Of a stretch of DNA of 32,188 bases, positions 1-8,430 are shown piece by piece. The stretch is from Roseomonas sp. Its GTDB lineage: Bacteria; Pseudomonadota; Alphaproteobacteria; Acetobacterales; Acetobacteraceae. Both the position numbers and the translations under genes were made by a program. The stretch's first letter is position 1; each line of letters starts with the position of its first letter. Under the pieces are notes generated by a model that saw only the letters and a list, made by a program, of their open reading frames with translations, was not told the origin of the DNA and searched no databases. The DNA lies in the NCBI GenBank assembly GCA_020249825.1, contig JADCEX010000174.1, forward strand, positions 1 through 32,188, given 5' to 3'.

Positions 1-288
1 GATTTGAAGGAACCGCAGCCGGATCGCGCGGCGCGGTCAGCCATCACCATCGGCGGCGCCTATGTGGTGGGCGGGTTATTGCCGCTGTCACCCTATATGC
101 TGCTGGACAGCACGCAACAGGCCTTGGTGATTTCCGCCTGCATTACCGGCGTGGCGCTGGCGGGGTTCGGCTGGCTGAAGGCAAAAGCGACTGGCCTGCC
201 CGCCACACGCGGTGCGGTGCAGACGCTGTTCATCGGCGGGCTGGCTGCGGGTGTTGCGTATACGGTGGCGAAGTTGGTTGGGGGTTGA
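1..288 (+). CDS. VIT1/CCC1-family membrane transporter, C-terminal part (5'-truncated by window edge)
   Basis: The reading frame is open from the first base, so the true start lies upstream. The visible C-terminal ~95 residues hold three hydrophobic segments with a glycine-rich 'GGLLPLSPYML' stretch near the start and a final 'IGGLAAGVAYTVAKLVGG' tail. Both resemble the last helices of vacuolar-iron-transporter-like (VIT1/CCC1) proteins, which move Fe2+ or Mn2+ across membranes. The metal-binding N-terminal half is outside the window, so substrate cannot be judged. The stop lies only 9 bp from the stop of the convergent M20 hydrolase, leaving no room for a separate terminator. Identification rests on a short C-terminal region and is family level. 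Confidence 0.72.
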   Translation, partial: DLKEPQPDRAARSAITIGGAYVVGGLLPLSPYMLLDSTQQALVISACITGVALAGFGWLKAKATGLPATRGAVQTLFIGGLAAGVAYTVAKLVGG

Positions 289-297
289 TACCCCCAT

Positions 298-1542
298 TCA
301 CAAGGCCCGATTGGCGCGCGCCACCACTGCTTCAAACAGCACCTGACAACCGGCTTCCGCTTCTTCCGGCATGATGCTTTCGGCTTCGTTATGTGAAAGC
401 CCATCCTTGCAGGGCGTGAAGATCATCGCGGTCGGCACGGAACGCGCGACATAAACCGCATCATGGCCCGCGCCTGAAATGATCTCACGCGAAGGCAAGC
501 CAAGGCGCTTGGTGGCCTGACGCACCAGATCAACGCAGGAAGCATCAAAGGGCTGTGCGGGGATGCGGAACAGCTCGGTCAATTCCAGCTTGCAGCCATT
601 CGCTTCCACCAGTTTGCGCGCTTCTTCCGGGAAGCTTTCGGCAAGGCCCTGGATTTGCGCATCCGATGGGTGGCGGAATTCCACGCTGAAGCGCACTTCG
701 CCCGGCACGACGTTACGGCTGGCCGGCAGCACTTGCAGGAAGCCGACGGTGCCGCGGCCATCCTCACCCCGCGCGCGCATCAGCTGATCCACGCGTTCAA
801 TCACGCGCGCCGCCGCCACCAGCGCATCGCGCCGCGCGGAAGGCGGGGTGGTGCCGGCGTGGCTATCCTGCCCGATGATCACGGCATCATACCAAACCTG
901 CGCCTGAGCACCGGTCACGACGCCAATCTGCTTGCCTTCACGTTCCAGGATGGGGCCTTGTTCGATATGGAGTTCGAAATAGGCATCCGCCGGAAAGGGT
1001 GCCGCCTTATGCGGACCCTTATAACCAATGGCATCAAGCGCATCACCCACGCTCACGCCATCCACATCGCGTAGCCCATAGGCTTTTTCCTGCGTGTAGA
1101 TGCCGGCCCAAACGCCGCTGCCCATCAGCGAATGGCCGAAGCGGCTGCCTTCCTCATCGGTCCAATTCACCAGCTCAATCGGTGCTTCGGTCACGATGTT
1201 CAGATCATTCAGGCTCCGCATCACCTCAAGCCCCGCGATCACACCAAGCGCGCCGTCAAACTTGCCGCCGGTGGGTTGGCTATCGAGATGGCTGCCGAGC
1301 AGCACGGGCAGGCGCGTGGGGTCACGGCCTTCGCGGCGGGCGAACATATTGCCGATGGAATCAACGCGCACGGTCAGGCCAAGCGCCTCGCACCAGCCGC
1401 GAAACCGGTCCCGCCCGGCCTTGTCCACATCGGTCAGCGTCAGGCGCTTCACGCCGCCCTTGGGGGTGGCGCCGATTTCGGCCATCGCCATCAGACTGTC
1501 CCAAAGCCGCTTGCCATCAATGCGCTGATTCGTGCCGCTCAT
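298..1542 (-). CDS. M20-family Zn-dependent amidohydrolase (N-carbamoyl-L-amino-acid hydrolase / allantoate amidohydrolase type)
   Basis: A 414-residue enzyme of the HyuC/AmaB/AllC group, which hydrolyses carbamoyl or ureido groups of N-carbamoyl amino acids, ureidopropionate or allantoate. The bimetal ligands are all visible: H85 in 'GSHLDS', D96 in 'KFDGALG', E130/E131 in 'TDEEGSRFG', H192 in 'LHIEQGP' and H384 in 'GLSHNEAE'. The 'SHAGTTP' lid-domain motif lies near residue 227. Length is normal for the family and no signal peptide is seen, so it should be cytoplasmic. It is transcribed away from the class II aldolase gene across a 172-bp divergent region that carries a perfect 12-bp inverted repeat. 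The exact substrate is not deducible. Its link to the hyuA/hyuB operon 7 kb away is only thematic (hydantoin/ureide chemistry). Confidence 0.9.
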   Translation of the reverse strand: MSGTNQRIDGKRLWDSLMAMAEIGATPKGGVKRLTLTDVDKAGRDRFRGWCEALGLTVRVDSIGNMFARREGRDPTRLPVLLGSHLDSQPTGGKFDGALGVIAGLEVMRSLNDLNIVTEAPIELVNWTDEEGSRFGHSLMGSGVWAGIYTQEKAYGLRDVDGVSVGDALDAIGYKGPHKAAPFPADAYFELHIEQGPILEREGKQIGVVTGAQAQVWYDAVIIGQDSHAGTTPPSARRDALVAAARVIERVDQLMRARGEDGRGTVGFLQVLPASRNVVPGEVRFSVEFRHPSDAQIQGLAESFPEEARKLVEANGCKLELTELFRIPAQPFDASCVDLVRQATKRLGLPSREIISGAGHDAVYVARSVPTAMIFTPCKDGLSHNEAESIMPEEAEAGCQVLFEAVVARANRAL

Positions 1543-1558
1543 GTTCCGCTACTTTCCC

Positions 1559-1690
1559 GGGTTAGGTTCGCCCTGCCTTTGGCGCGCGAAACGGCCCCTG
1601 TCCAGAGGTCAAGTGGAACCAGGGGCGCCGGACCAGCGGGCGTTGCATCTTCCTGGCCCCCATGTGCATCTTAGCGGCCGAACCTAACCC
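1559..1690. promoter_or_regulatory. Divergent promoter region with perfect 12-bp inverted repeat
   Basis: GGGTTAGGTTCG at 1559-1570 is matched exactly by its reverse complement CGAACCTAACCC at 1679-1690. Each copy lies just upstream of one divergent start codon (16 bp before the hydrolase ATG, 24 bp before the aldolase ATG), so the element has the same orientation relative to both genes. A second, smaller inverted repeat GCCCCTG/CAGGGGC (1594-1600 and 1620-1626) lies between them. The arrangement suggests a shared operator or core promoter element co-controlling the two genes. That is inference; no known regulator consensus was recognised. Confidence 0.5.
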
Positions 1691-1714
1691 TCGCCTGCCC
1701 CCGGGAGAAACCTC

Positions 1715-2500
1715 ATGGCCCATGCGCTTGAACCCTCCAGCCCCGCCATTTTGCGCAATTCCGAATTGGATGCGGAGGCCGTGCGCGCCGCGCGGGTGGA
1801 TTTGGCGGCCTGTTTCCGTATGGCCGCGCGGCTTGGCCTGCATGAGGGGATTTGCAACCACTTCTCCTTCGTGGTGCCGGGGCGCGATGATCTGTTTCTG
1901 GTAAACCCCTATGGCTGGGCCTTTTCGGAAATCACCGCCTCCCGCCTTCTGGTCTGTGACTTCAAGGGCAATGTGGTGGCGGGCGATGGCGTGCCGGAAG
2001 CGACCGCCTTTTACATCCATGCCCGCATGCATCTGAACAAGCCGCGCGCCAAGGCGGCCTTCCATACCCACATGCCAAACGCCACCGCCCTTGCCATGCT
2101 GGAAGGCCCGCCCTTGGTTTGGGCCGGGCAAAGCGCGCTGAAATTCTATGGTCGGACTCTCGTAGATGAGGATTACAATGGCCTCGCCCTGGATGAGAGT
2201 GAGGGGGATCGCATTGCCGCTTCCATCGGTGATGCCGATATTGTCTTCATGAAGAACCACGGCGTCATGGTGGTGGGCGCCAGCATCGCCGAAGCCTGGG
2301 ATGATCTTTACTATCTGGAACGTGCCGCCGAAGCTCAGCGTCTGGCGATGGGCACGGGGCGCAAGCTGAAGCCCGTGCCGGCCGAGATCGCCGCGCGTAC
2401 CTATGCGCAAATGCGCGAGGGCGATCGTGAAAATGCCAGGCTGCATCTGGAAAGCATCAAGCGTATCCTGACGCGTGAAGAGCCGGATTTCATGCATTGA
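1715..2500 (+). CDS. Class II aldolase/adducin-family protein
   Basis: A 261-residue cytoplasmic protein of the fuculose-phosphate aldolase/adducin fold. Zn-binding histidines are visible at H117 and H119 ('FHTHMPNA') and at about H182 in 'KNHGVMVVG'. The acidic residue E95 in 'VPEAT' matches the family's catalytic glutamate. Enzymes of this fold cleave or epimerise sugar phosphates or decarboxylate related hydroxy acids; the absence of clear phosphate-site motifs leaves the substrate open. The ATG has a purine-rich GGGAGA 5-10 nt upstream. The stop overlaps the TTG start of the following DMT exporter by 4 bp (TTGA), so the two are translationally coupled. The promoter region is shared with the divergent M20 hydrolase. 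Confidence 0.88.
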   Translation: MAHALEPSSPAILRNSELDAEAVRAARVDLAACFRMAARLGLHEGICNHFSFVVPGRDDLFLVNPYGWAFSEITASRLLVCDFKGNVVAGDGVPEATAFYIHARMHLNKPRAKAAFHTHMPNATALAMLEGPPLVWAGQSALKFYGRTLVDEDYNGLALDESEGDRIAASIGDADIVFMKNHGVMVVGASIAEAWDDLYYLERAAEAQRLAMGTGRKLKPVPAEIAARTYAQMREGDRENARLHLESIKRILTREEPDFMH

Positions 2501-3372
2501 ATTCTGCCGCCACCCAGCGCGGTATTTTATTGCTGGTGATCACAACCGTCGGCTGGGGGATGAATTGGCCGGCGATGAAGGTGCTGCTGGCGGAATTGCC
2601 GCCGCTCACCACGCGCGCCATTGGTGGCGGGCTTGGCTTTATCGTGCTGCTGGCGGTGGTGCTGGCACAAAAGCAAAGCCTTGTGGTGCCGCGCGCGATT
2701 TGGGGCAGGCTTACGCTGATTTCGCTGTTGAATGTCACGGCCTGGATGGGGCTCGCGAGCTTTTCCCTGCTGTGGCTCTCGGCATCGGAAGCGACCATTG
2801 TTTGTTACACCATGCCGGTCTGGGCGGCGGTTCTCGCTTGGCTAATACTGGGGGAAAAGCCAAGCTTGGCCCGCATTCTGGCGCTGGTACTGGCGCTATC
2901 GGGCCTGGTTTATCTGGTGCTGGGCAAGGGGCTTGATCTTGGCATCGCAAAGCTGCCTGGTGTTGCCTTGGGCTTGGGATCGGCCGTGTTGTTTGCCTTG
3001 GGCACAGTGTTGACCAAGCGCATGCCGCTTGGCCTGCCGCCATCAAGTTCGGTTGCCTGGCAGGTGGGGATTGGCGTGGCGCCGCTTTTCGTCGCCGCGA
3101 TGATTTTCGATCCGCTGGATTTCAGCCACGTCTCCGCGCTGGGTATTGGGCTGTTGGTATATGGCGGCGTCTTCGCGCTTGGCCTTTGCTACCTTTCCTG
3201 GTTTGCGGCGCTCAAGATGCTGCCGGCGTCCCTTGCATCGCTTGGCACGGTCATCACGCCTGTTGTGGGCGTTCTGGGTGCGGCGCTTTTCCTGGGTGAG
3301 CCCTTTGGCTTCCGCGAAATCCTGGCGTTGACCTTGGTCTTGTCAGGGGTGGTATTGGCGGTGCGCGGCTGA
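2497..3372 (+). CDS. DMT-superfamily (EamA) inner-membrane transporter
   Basis: A 291-residue protein made almost wholly of hydrophobic helices, about ten segments in two EamA repeats. The first begins 'GILLLVITTVGWGMNWPAMK' and the second ends in the typical 'LGEPFG' plus 'ALTLVLSGVVL' signature. EamA proteins usually export amino acids or other small metabolites. The TTG start at 2497 is preferred because it overlaps the upstream aldolase stop (TTGA) and gives the expected N-terminus directly before helix 1. The stop is 5 bp from the stop of the convergent binding-protein gene. Substrate unknown; a role connected to the aldolase product is inferred from coupling only. Confidence 0.9.
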   Translation: MNSAATQRGILLLVITTVGWGMNWPAMKVLLAELPPLTTRAIGGGLGFIVLLAVVLAQKQSLVVPRAIWGRLTLISLLNVTAWMGLASFSLLWLSASEATIVCYTMPVWAAVLAWLILGEKPSLARILALVLALSGLVYLVLGKGLDLGIAKLPGVALGLGSAVLFALGTVLTKRMPLGLPPSSSVAWQVGIGVAPLFVAAMIFDPLDFSHVSALGIGLLVYGGVFALGLCYLSWFAALKMLPASLASLGTVITPVVGVLGAALFLGEPFGFREILALTLVLSGVVLAVRG

Positions 3373-3377
3373 ACGCG

Positions 3378-4352
3378 TCAGTTGCGCGGCACGTTCAACT
3401 TGCTCAGGATTGGGCGCCATTGCGTATCGGACAGTCGAAGGAAATCGGCAAAATCCTCGGGCGAACCGCCGGCCAGGAATTGCCCTTCCGTGATCAGCCT
3501 TTCGCGAATGCGTTCATCTTTCAGCGCTTCATTTGCGGCGGCATTTACGCGCTGCACCATATCCGCCGGCGTGCGTGCGGGGGCGAGCAGGCCAAACCAG
3601 CTCAAGACATCAAGGCCAGGCGCAAATTCCGCGATGGAGGGTACATCCGGCGTCGAAGCAATGCGCCGCCCGCTGGTCCAGGCGATCAGCCTGCCGCGGC
3701 CATCACGATGCACGGGCTGGGCCGTGCCGCCTGACACCACCAGCACATCAAGATCACCCGCCATGAAGGCGGCAAGCTGCGCGGAATCGCCACGATAGGT
3801 GACATCCTGCATGGTAATGCCCAGCCGTTCCATCACCATCAGCATCGCGACATTCGTGAGCGTTGTCGGCCCATTGGTGCCATAGGTCATTTGCCCCGGC
3901 CGCGCCTTTGCCGCCGCAACCCAGCCCGGCACATCCACCGCGCCGCCACGCATTTGCGTAATGATGCCGAAGGGAAAGGTGGTGGCCAGCATCACCGGTG
4001 CGAAATCTTCAAGCTTATAGGGAAGATTGGGCACAATCACGGGATTGATCGTCAGCGTGGTTCCCGCAGCCATCAGCAGCGTATGGCCATCAGGCCGCGC
4101 ACGCGCCACGAATTCCGCGCCGATGATGGTATTGGCGCCAGCACGATTTTCCACCTGCACGGGCTGGCCCAACAGGGCTGTCATGCGTTCGGCCAAAAGG
4201 CGGCTCACGATATCCGTGCTGCCGCCGGGCGCGAAGGGAACGACAATAGTGATGGGTCTTTGCGCCGCCCCACCCTGCGCCAAGGCGGGGCGCGTCAGGC
4301 CAAGCGCGGCCATCCCGACGAGCAAGGGGCGACGTGCGATATGATGGGGCAT
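3378..4352 (-). CDS. Tripartite tricarboxylate transporter (TctC/Bug-family) substrate-binding protein
   Basis: A 324-residue periplasmic binding protein. It starts with a signal peptide of arginines, a hydrophobic core and an 'ALAQ' cleavage site at about residues 23-26, followed by the family hallmark 'RPITIVVPFAPGGSTDIVSR'. The 'ENRAGANTIIGAEFVA' and 'YGTNGP' motifs that line the Bug ligand site are present. Bug proteins bind carboxylates, often amino or aromatic acids. No TctA/TctB membrane genes are in this window, so it is an orphan binding protein, as is common in betaproteobacteria and some alphaproteobacteria. The start has GGGAGG about 12 nt upstream. It lies 60 bp downstream of panC on the same strand and could be read through from it; a functional link to pantothenate is not implied. 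Confidence 0.9.
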   Translation of the reverse strand: MPHHIARRPLLVGMAALGLTRPALAQGGAAQRPITIVVPFAPGGSTDIVSRLLAERMTALLGQPVQVENRAGANTIIGAEFVARARPDGHTLLMAAGTTLTINPVIVPNLPYKLEDFAPVMLATTFPFGIITQMRGGAVDVPGWVAAAKARPGQMTYGTNGPTTLTNVAMLMVMERLGITMQDVTYRGDSAQLAAFMAGDLDVLVVSGGTAQPVHRDGRGRLIAWTSGRRIASTPDVPSIAEFAPGLDVLSWFGLLAPARTPADMVQRVNAAANEALKDERIRERLITEGQFLAGGSPEDFADFLRLSDTQWRPILSKLNVPRN

Positions 4353-4412
4353 GAGCCTTTTCCTCCCGACAGGCCGGGGCTTTGATTACCACCGGCGTAA
4401 TTTCGAGAGTTT

Positions 4413-5258
4413 TTAAGCAGGTACGCCCATATTGTCGAGCAAGCGCACCGACCCAAGCCTGGCCGCTGCCAAAAGCCGCATCGGTGCGGTGGTTGTCTGC
4501 GCCAAGGGCTCCAGCGTTTCCGCCTCGACGAGTGCCAGGTAATCCGGCGCGAAACCTGTGGCAGTAAGCCGAGCCTCGCCTTCCGCCAGAACCTGCGTGA
4601 TGGGCGCATCTGCGGCAATCTTCCGCGCCACATCCTTGATGATTTGATAGAGCATCGGCGCCGTGGTGCGTTCAGCAGCGCTCAAGAAACGATTTCTCGA
4701 TGACATGGCAAACCCATCGGCTTCGCGAATCGTTGGCACCGCTTCGATGTGGATAGGGATGTCCAGATCACGCGCCATACGGCGGACCACCTGCAATTGC
4801 TGCCAATCCTTCTCCCCAAAGGCGACGATATCGGCGCCGGTTTGCAGGAAAAGCTTGGGGCAAACGGTCGCAACACCGCGGAAATGCCCGGGCCGCGCAC
4901 CGCCTTCAAAACCCTTGGATGGGCCGGCAACCTCAATCACGCTGGCGCTGCCGGGCGGATACATGGTTTCCACGGGCGGCAGCCAGACCAAATCACAGCC
5001 GGCGTCGCGGAGCTTGGCAAGGTCCCCATCCTCATCACGCGGGTAGCGCGCCAGATCATCACTGGCGTTGAATTGCAGCGGATTGACAAAGATGGAAGCG
5101 GCTATCGCATCGGCCCCGGCAGCGCGCGCTGCGTCCAGCAAGGCAAGATGGCCCTGATGCAGGGCACCCATGGTCGGCACCAGGCCCAGGCGGCGGCCAT
5201 TGCTGCGCAGCGCCGCGCAGGCAGACCGTAGCGAAGGGAGGTCTCGGCAGATCAGCAT
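4413..5258 (-). CDS. panC: Pantoate--beta-alanine ligase (pantothenate synthetase)
   Basis: A 281-residue cytoplasmic enzyme that joins pantoate and beta-alanine with ATP to make pantothenate, the precursor of CoA. The nucleotidyltransferase HIGH-type motif 'PTMGALHQGH' is at residues 28-37. 'FVNPLQF' (57-63) and 'FGEKDWQQL' (148-156) contact pantoate and ATP, and the KMSKS-like 'MSSRN' loop is at 185-189. Length and motif spacing are normal. It is divergent from the rRNA methyltransferase gene with only about 60 bp between the start codons. No panB is adjacent. The call is secure. Confidence 0.97.
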   Translation of the reverse strand: MLICRDLPSLRSACAALRSNGRRLGLVPTMGALHQGHLALLDAARAAGADAIAASIFVNPLQFNASDDLARYPRDEDGDLAKLRDAGCDLVWLPPVETMYPPGSASVIEVAGPSKGFEGGARPGHFRGVATVCPKLFLQTGADIVAFGEKDWQQLQVVRRMARDLDIPIHIEAVPTIREADGFAMSSRNRFLSAAERTTAPMLYQIIKDVARKIAADAPITQVLAEGEARLTATGFAPDYLALVEAETLEPLAQTTTAPMRLLAAARLGSVRLLDNMGVPA

Positions 5259-5317
5259 AAGCGCTTACTGGCGCTTTGCGCATTGCGGGACAAGCGTTGT
5301 GGCTTCATGGTCTGCCC

Positions 5318-6508
5318 ATGAATAACGCCCCACCGCCCCTGATCCGCTTGCTCCCTGGCCGAGACCGCCGCATTAAGTCCGGCCATCCTTGGGCCTTTTC
5401 CAATGAAATCGCGATGACCCCAGCGGCCAAGGCTTTGCCACCGGGCAGTGTGGTGCGGCTGGAAGGTGATGATGGCGTCAAGCATGGCGTTTGGCATTTC
5501 AACCCGCATTCGCTGATTGCCGCGCGCAAGCTGGACCGCAACCCCGATGCCGCCTGTGATGCCGCCTGGTTCAAGCAGCGTTTGCAGGAAGCGCTGAGCC
5601 TGCGCGACAAGCTTTTCGACCGGCCACATTACCGCCTGATCCATGCCGAAGCGGATGGCCTGCCGGGCCTCGTGATTGATCGCTACGGCGATGCGGTGAC
5701 GATCCAGGCCAATAGTGCCGGCATGGAAGCCGCGACACCGCTGATCCTGGAAGCGCTGCACGCGTTGATCGCGCCACGCATGGTGATTGCGCGTAATGAC
5801 AGCGCCGTGCGCACGCTGGAAGGCCTGGCCGAGGAAACCACGCTGCTGCATGGCGAAGCGGGCATGATCACCGTGGAAGAAAGCGGCCTGAGTTTCGCCG
5901 TTGATCCGCTCGGCGGGCAGAAAACCGGCTGGTTCTTCGATCAGCGCGAACATCGCGCCCGCGTTGCGCGGCTGGCGAAGGGAACGACCGTGCTGGACGC
6001 CTTCTGCCACACGGGCGGCTTTGGTATTTCTGCGGCCGTCGCGGGTGCCGCGCATGTCACGTTGCTGGACCGCAGTGAGGCAGCATTGGCATTGGCGGTG
6101 GAAGCGGCGCGGCGCAATAACGTTGCTGATCGTGTCGAGACACAAAAGGCCGAGGCTTTGGAAGCCTTGGAACGCATGGTGGGCGCGGGCAAGCGTTTTG
6201 GTGTGGTGATCACGGACCCGCCCGCCTTCGCCAAGGCGCGCAAGGATCAACCGGCGGCGCTGCGCGCCTATGGCAAGCTCGCGCGGCTGGGTGCGACTTT
6301 GGTGGAGAAGGGAGGCTTTTTCTTCATCGCATCCTGCAGCCATCATGTGGCACCAGGCGAATTCGCCGATGCCGTTGCCTGGGGCGTGCAGCGCGCCGGG
6401 CGGGAAGCGCGCATCCTGCATATGGGCGGCGCCGGGCCGGATCATCCGCTGCATCCCATGTTGCCTGAGAGCGCTTACCTCAAAGGCATGTTGCTCCAGT
6501 TGCGATGA
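5318..6508 (+). CDS. rlmI: Class I SAM-dependent rRNA methyltransferase, RlmI type (PUA domain plus Rossmann MTase)
   Basis: RlmI-family enzymes methylate a cytosine (C1962 in E. coli numbering) of 23S rRNA at carbon 5. The N-terminus has the PUA-like 'GRDRRIKSGHPWAFSNEI' segment. The middle carries 'DPLGGQKTGWFFDQREHR'. The SAM site 'DAFCHTGGFGISAAVAGA' is followed by acidic 'LLDRS', and the catalytic-side motifs 'ITDPPAFAK' and 'SCSHH' come later. A TTG at 5276 would add 14 residues that look non-native, so the ATG at 5318, placing the PUA motif right at the N-terminus as in the family, is chosen (396 aa). Its stop overlaps the next ATG (ATGA). The exact target base is assumed from the family. 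Confidence 0.85.
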   Translation: MNNAPPPLIRLLPGRDRRIKSGHPWAFSNEIAMTPAAKALPPGSVVRLEGDDGVKHGVWHFNPHSLIAARKLDRNPDAACDAAWFKQRLQEALSLRDKLFDRPHYRLIHAEADGLPGLVIDRYGDAVTIQANSAGMEAATPLILEALHALIAPRMVIARNDSAVRTLEGLAEETTLLHGEAGMITVEESGLSFAVDPLGGQKTGWFFDQREHRARVARLAKGTTVLDAFCHTGGFGISAAVAGAAHVTLLDRSEAALALAVEAARRNNVADRVETQKAEALEALERMVGAGKRFGVVITDPPAFAKARKDQPAALRAYGKLARLGATLVEKGGFFFIASCSHHVAPGEFADAVAWGVQRAGREARILHMGGAGPDHPLHPMLPESAYLKGMLLQLR

Positions 6509-6894
6509 AGCGGGCAGAGCAGCTTGCACGCGCCTATCGCGCTTCCTGCTATTTTGCGGGCGCGTATCTCGCGCGCATCGGTCAACGCGCGCCGGCTTTG
6601 GACGCGCTGCTGCGATGCTGGCGCGTGCCAGAGGGCGTGTTCATCGCCGCCGGCAATCCCCGCAGCCAGCGCATGCCTGCAGGCTGGAATGCGCGGCGCC
6701 ATGCGGCCTTGCGGGAGCGCTTGCGGGGTTTGCCTTACGCTGAGGGCAAGGGCGGCGCCAAGCGCTGGTGGGAAGCGCATTGCTTCATCGGCATCTGTGC
6801 TGCGCGTGGCAAGCGGCTGGCGCGACTGTTTCGACAAACCGCCATGGTGGCGCTGCGGCGCGGGGCGAAGGCGCGGCTGATATGGGTTTTCTGA
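6505..6894 (+). CDS. DUF3293-like small protein
   Basis: A 129-residue basic protein. The pattern 'YRASCYFAG ... IGQRAPALDALL ... GVFIAAGNPRSQRMP ... NARRHAALRERL ... RLFRQTAMV' fits the DUF3293 family: an N-terminal Tyr-Arg, an 'NPRS' turn in the middle, and a C-terminal 'FxQxA' with a final hydrophobic strand. DUF3293 has no established biochemical role. It is coupled on both sides: its ATG overlaps the rRNA methyltransferase stop by 4 bp, and its last codons overlap the MFS start by 13 bp. Its own translation is therefore likely. Family assignment is by motif pattern only. Confidence 0.65.
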   Translation: MKRAEQLARAYRASCYFAGAYLARIGQRAPALDALLRCWRVPEGVFIAAGNPRSQRMPAGWNARRHAALRERLRGLPYAEGKGGAKRWWEAHCFIGICAARGKRLARLFRQTAMVALRRGAKARLIWVF

Positions 6895-8051
6895 CGTCAG
6901 CCGCTGCGTTTTTGCTTGCGGTCTTCATCCTGCGCGCAGCGCTCGGCGCGATGTTCCAGGCACCCGGCGCCGCTGGCCCTGCCTTGGTGGAGGCCTTCGC
7001 ACTGGATTGGGCAGGCTTTGGCACGCTGGTTGGTCTATTCTGGTTGCCGGGGCTTTTCCTTGCCTATCCGCTGGGCCTGGTCGCGCGGCGCTTGGGCGAT
7101 AGGCGCGGCGTGCTGCTGGGACTTTTGCTGCTGATCCTGGGCGCGCTTGTTTCCGCCAGTGCGGAGGAAGTTGCGCGGCTAATCGCGGGGCGCTTGCTGA
7201 TGGGCCTTGGCACGCTGCTGGTGATCTTGCTGCTCACGAAAATGGTGCAGGATCGCTTTCTGGGCCGAGACCTTTTTCCCGCCATGGCGGTTTATGTGTT
7301 GGGCTGGCCGCTTGGCATTGCTGCGGCGCAGGCGGCGCTCCCCGGCTTTGTGCCTGATCATGGCTGGCAATTTCCCTATCAGGTCGCGGCCTTTGCCGCC
7401 GGTATCGCCTTCATTGCGGTGGCACTCGCCCGCGGGCCGGAACCGCGCGCCGTGCCGATCAGCGCCAGTACCGCAAGCGGACTGACGCGTGATGAGTTTC
7501 GCCGCATGTGCCTGGCCGGCGCCTGCTGGGCGCTGGTGAATGGCGCCTATATGGTGCTGGTGAGCTTCGCGCCGCCCATGCTGATGGCGCGCGGGCTTGG
7601 CCTGGCGGAGGCAAGCTTCGCTGTTTCGTTGATTTCCTGGTCCAATCTGCTGGCGGTGCCGGCGGGTGCCTGGCTTGCGCGCCGCGCGGGCGTTGCGGGG
7701 CCGATGACGATCACCGCGAGTTTGGCTGCGATGCTGGCGGCGCTTGCCTTGCCGATCACCGATGTCGCTTGGGCGCCGTTTCTCGGCCTGCTGCATGGCT
7801 TCTGCTACGCGCTGCCGATCACGGTGTTTTCCGCGCTCGCGGCCGAGGCTGTGGCGCCGGAACGCCGCGCGCGCGGCTTGGGCGTTTACTTCGTGTGGTT
7901 CTACGCTGGCTGCACGGGCTGCCCAGCCTTTGCCGGTTGGCTGCGCGATGTGACGGGCAGCGCGACAGCGCCGGTATTCTTTGCGGTGGCGGCACTTGGT
8001 GCGGCGCTGGCGCTTTATGTTTGTTTCCGGCGGGATTTGGCACGAGGGTAG
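6882..8051 (+). CDS. MFS transporter
   Basis: A 389-residue membrane protein with about 12 hydrophobic segments. The loop after helix 2, 'GLVARRLGDRRG', is the MFS motif-A signature (G-x3-D/R-R-x-G-R-R type). A weaker repeat, 'WLARRAGVAG', appears after the central loop. The ATG at 6882 is preferred over an upstream in-frame GTG/ATG-less extension because the N-terminal helix begins immediately after it and it overlaps the DUF3293 stop by 13 bp. It is probably a proton-coupled exporter or importer of a small solute; the substrate is unclear. It is the last gene of the rRNA methyltransferase/DUF3293/MFS unit; a hairpin (8071-8102) follows about 20 bp after the stop. Confidence 0.88.
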   Translation: MGFLTSAAAFLLAVFILRAALGAMFQAPGAAGPALVEAFALDWAGFGTLVGLFWLPGLFLAYPLGLVARRLGDRRGVLLGLLLLILGALVSASAEEVARLIAGRLLMGLGTLLVILLLTKMVQDRFLGRDLFPAMAVYVLGWPLGIAAAQAALPGFVPDHGWQFPYQVAAFAAGIAFIAVALARGPEPRAVPISASTASGLTRDEFRRMCLAGACWALVNGAYMVLVSFAPPMLMARGLGLAEASFAVSLISWSNLLAVPAGAWLARRAGVAGPMTITASLAAMLAALALPITDVAWAPFLGLLHGFCYALPITVFSALAAEAVAPERRARGLGVYFVWFYAGCTGCPAFAGWLRDVTGSATAPVFFAVAALGAALALYVCFRRDLARG

Positions 8052-8070
8052 TGCGGTTAGGTTGCGAAGC

Positions 8071-8102
8071 TCCCTGAAACTGAATCTTTTTGAGTTAAGG
8101 GA
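8071..8102 (+). terminator. Hairpin downstream of the MFS gene, possible terminator
   Basis: TCCCT (8071-8075) and AACT (8078-8081) can pair with AGTT (8093-8096) and AGGGA (8098-8102), around a loop that contains a T5 run. The stem has an internal bulge and there is no T-tract after it, so it is a weak candidate for an intrinsic terminator ending the rRNA methyltransferase/DUF3293/MFS transcript. Confidence 0.3.
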
Positions 8103-8163
8103 CCCTCGATTTAATCCCGCTCTCTTTGGCCTTTTATTGACTTTCTGATTCTATCTCGTTTCG

Positions 8164-8373
8164 ATGGTTCACGTATTAAGTACGATCCCTCTGCGGGAAG
8201 AAAACTTCTGCACCCTAGGCTTTGACCGCCCCCACAAGAAGATGCGGCGAGAGTGCTTCCTGGATGAGATGGACATCGTGGTTCCCTGGGCCGCACTCTC
8301 TGCACTGATTGAGCCTCATTACACCTCAAGGGAGCGAGTGCATAACCACCCGTCGAGTGCTACGGCTTTTTGA
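8164..8373 (+). pseudogene. IS5-family transposase, N-terminal relic
   Basis: The translated core (8212-8319), 'TLGFDRPHKKMRRECFLDEM' followed by 'DIVVPWAALSALIEPHY', matches the start of IS5-group transposases (DUF772 region), where E. coli IS5 has 'RKEIFLSRMEQILPW ... VIEPFYPKAG'. Similarity stops after 'IEPHY', just before the expected 'PKAGxGRxPY', and the frame ends about 20 residues later. The catalytic DDE domain is absent, so this is a dead fragment of roughly 36 recognisable residues from a ~330-residue protein. The upstream 16 residues are not family-like. It marks a past insertion beside the hyu operon. Confidence 0.7.
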
Positions 8374-8430
8374 TCTTCACATTGTGCTGTGCGCCATGTT
8401 TTGACGCTTTGCCAATTCCGGAGCAGAAAT

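Noticed and set aside
5276-5317. TTG start for the rRNA methyltransferase
   Set aside because: Adds 14 residues before the conserved PUA start; lacks a suitable ribosome site.
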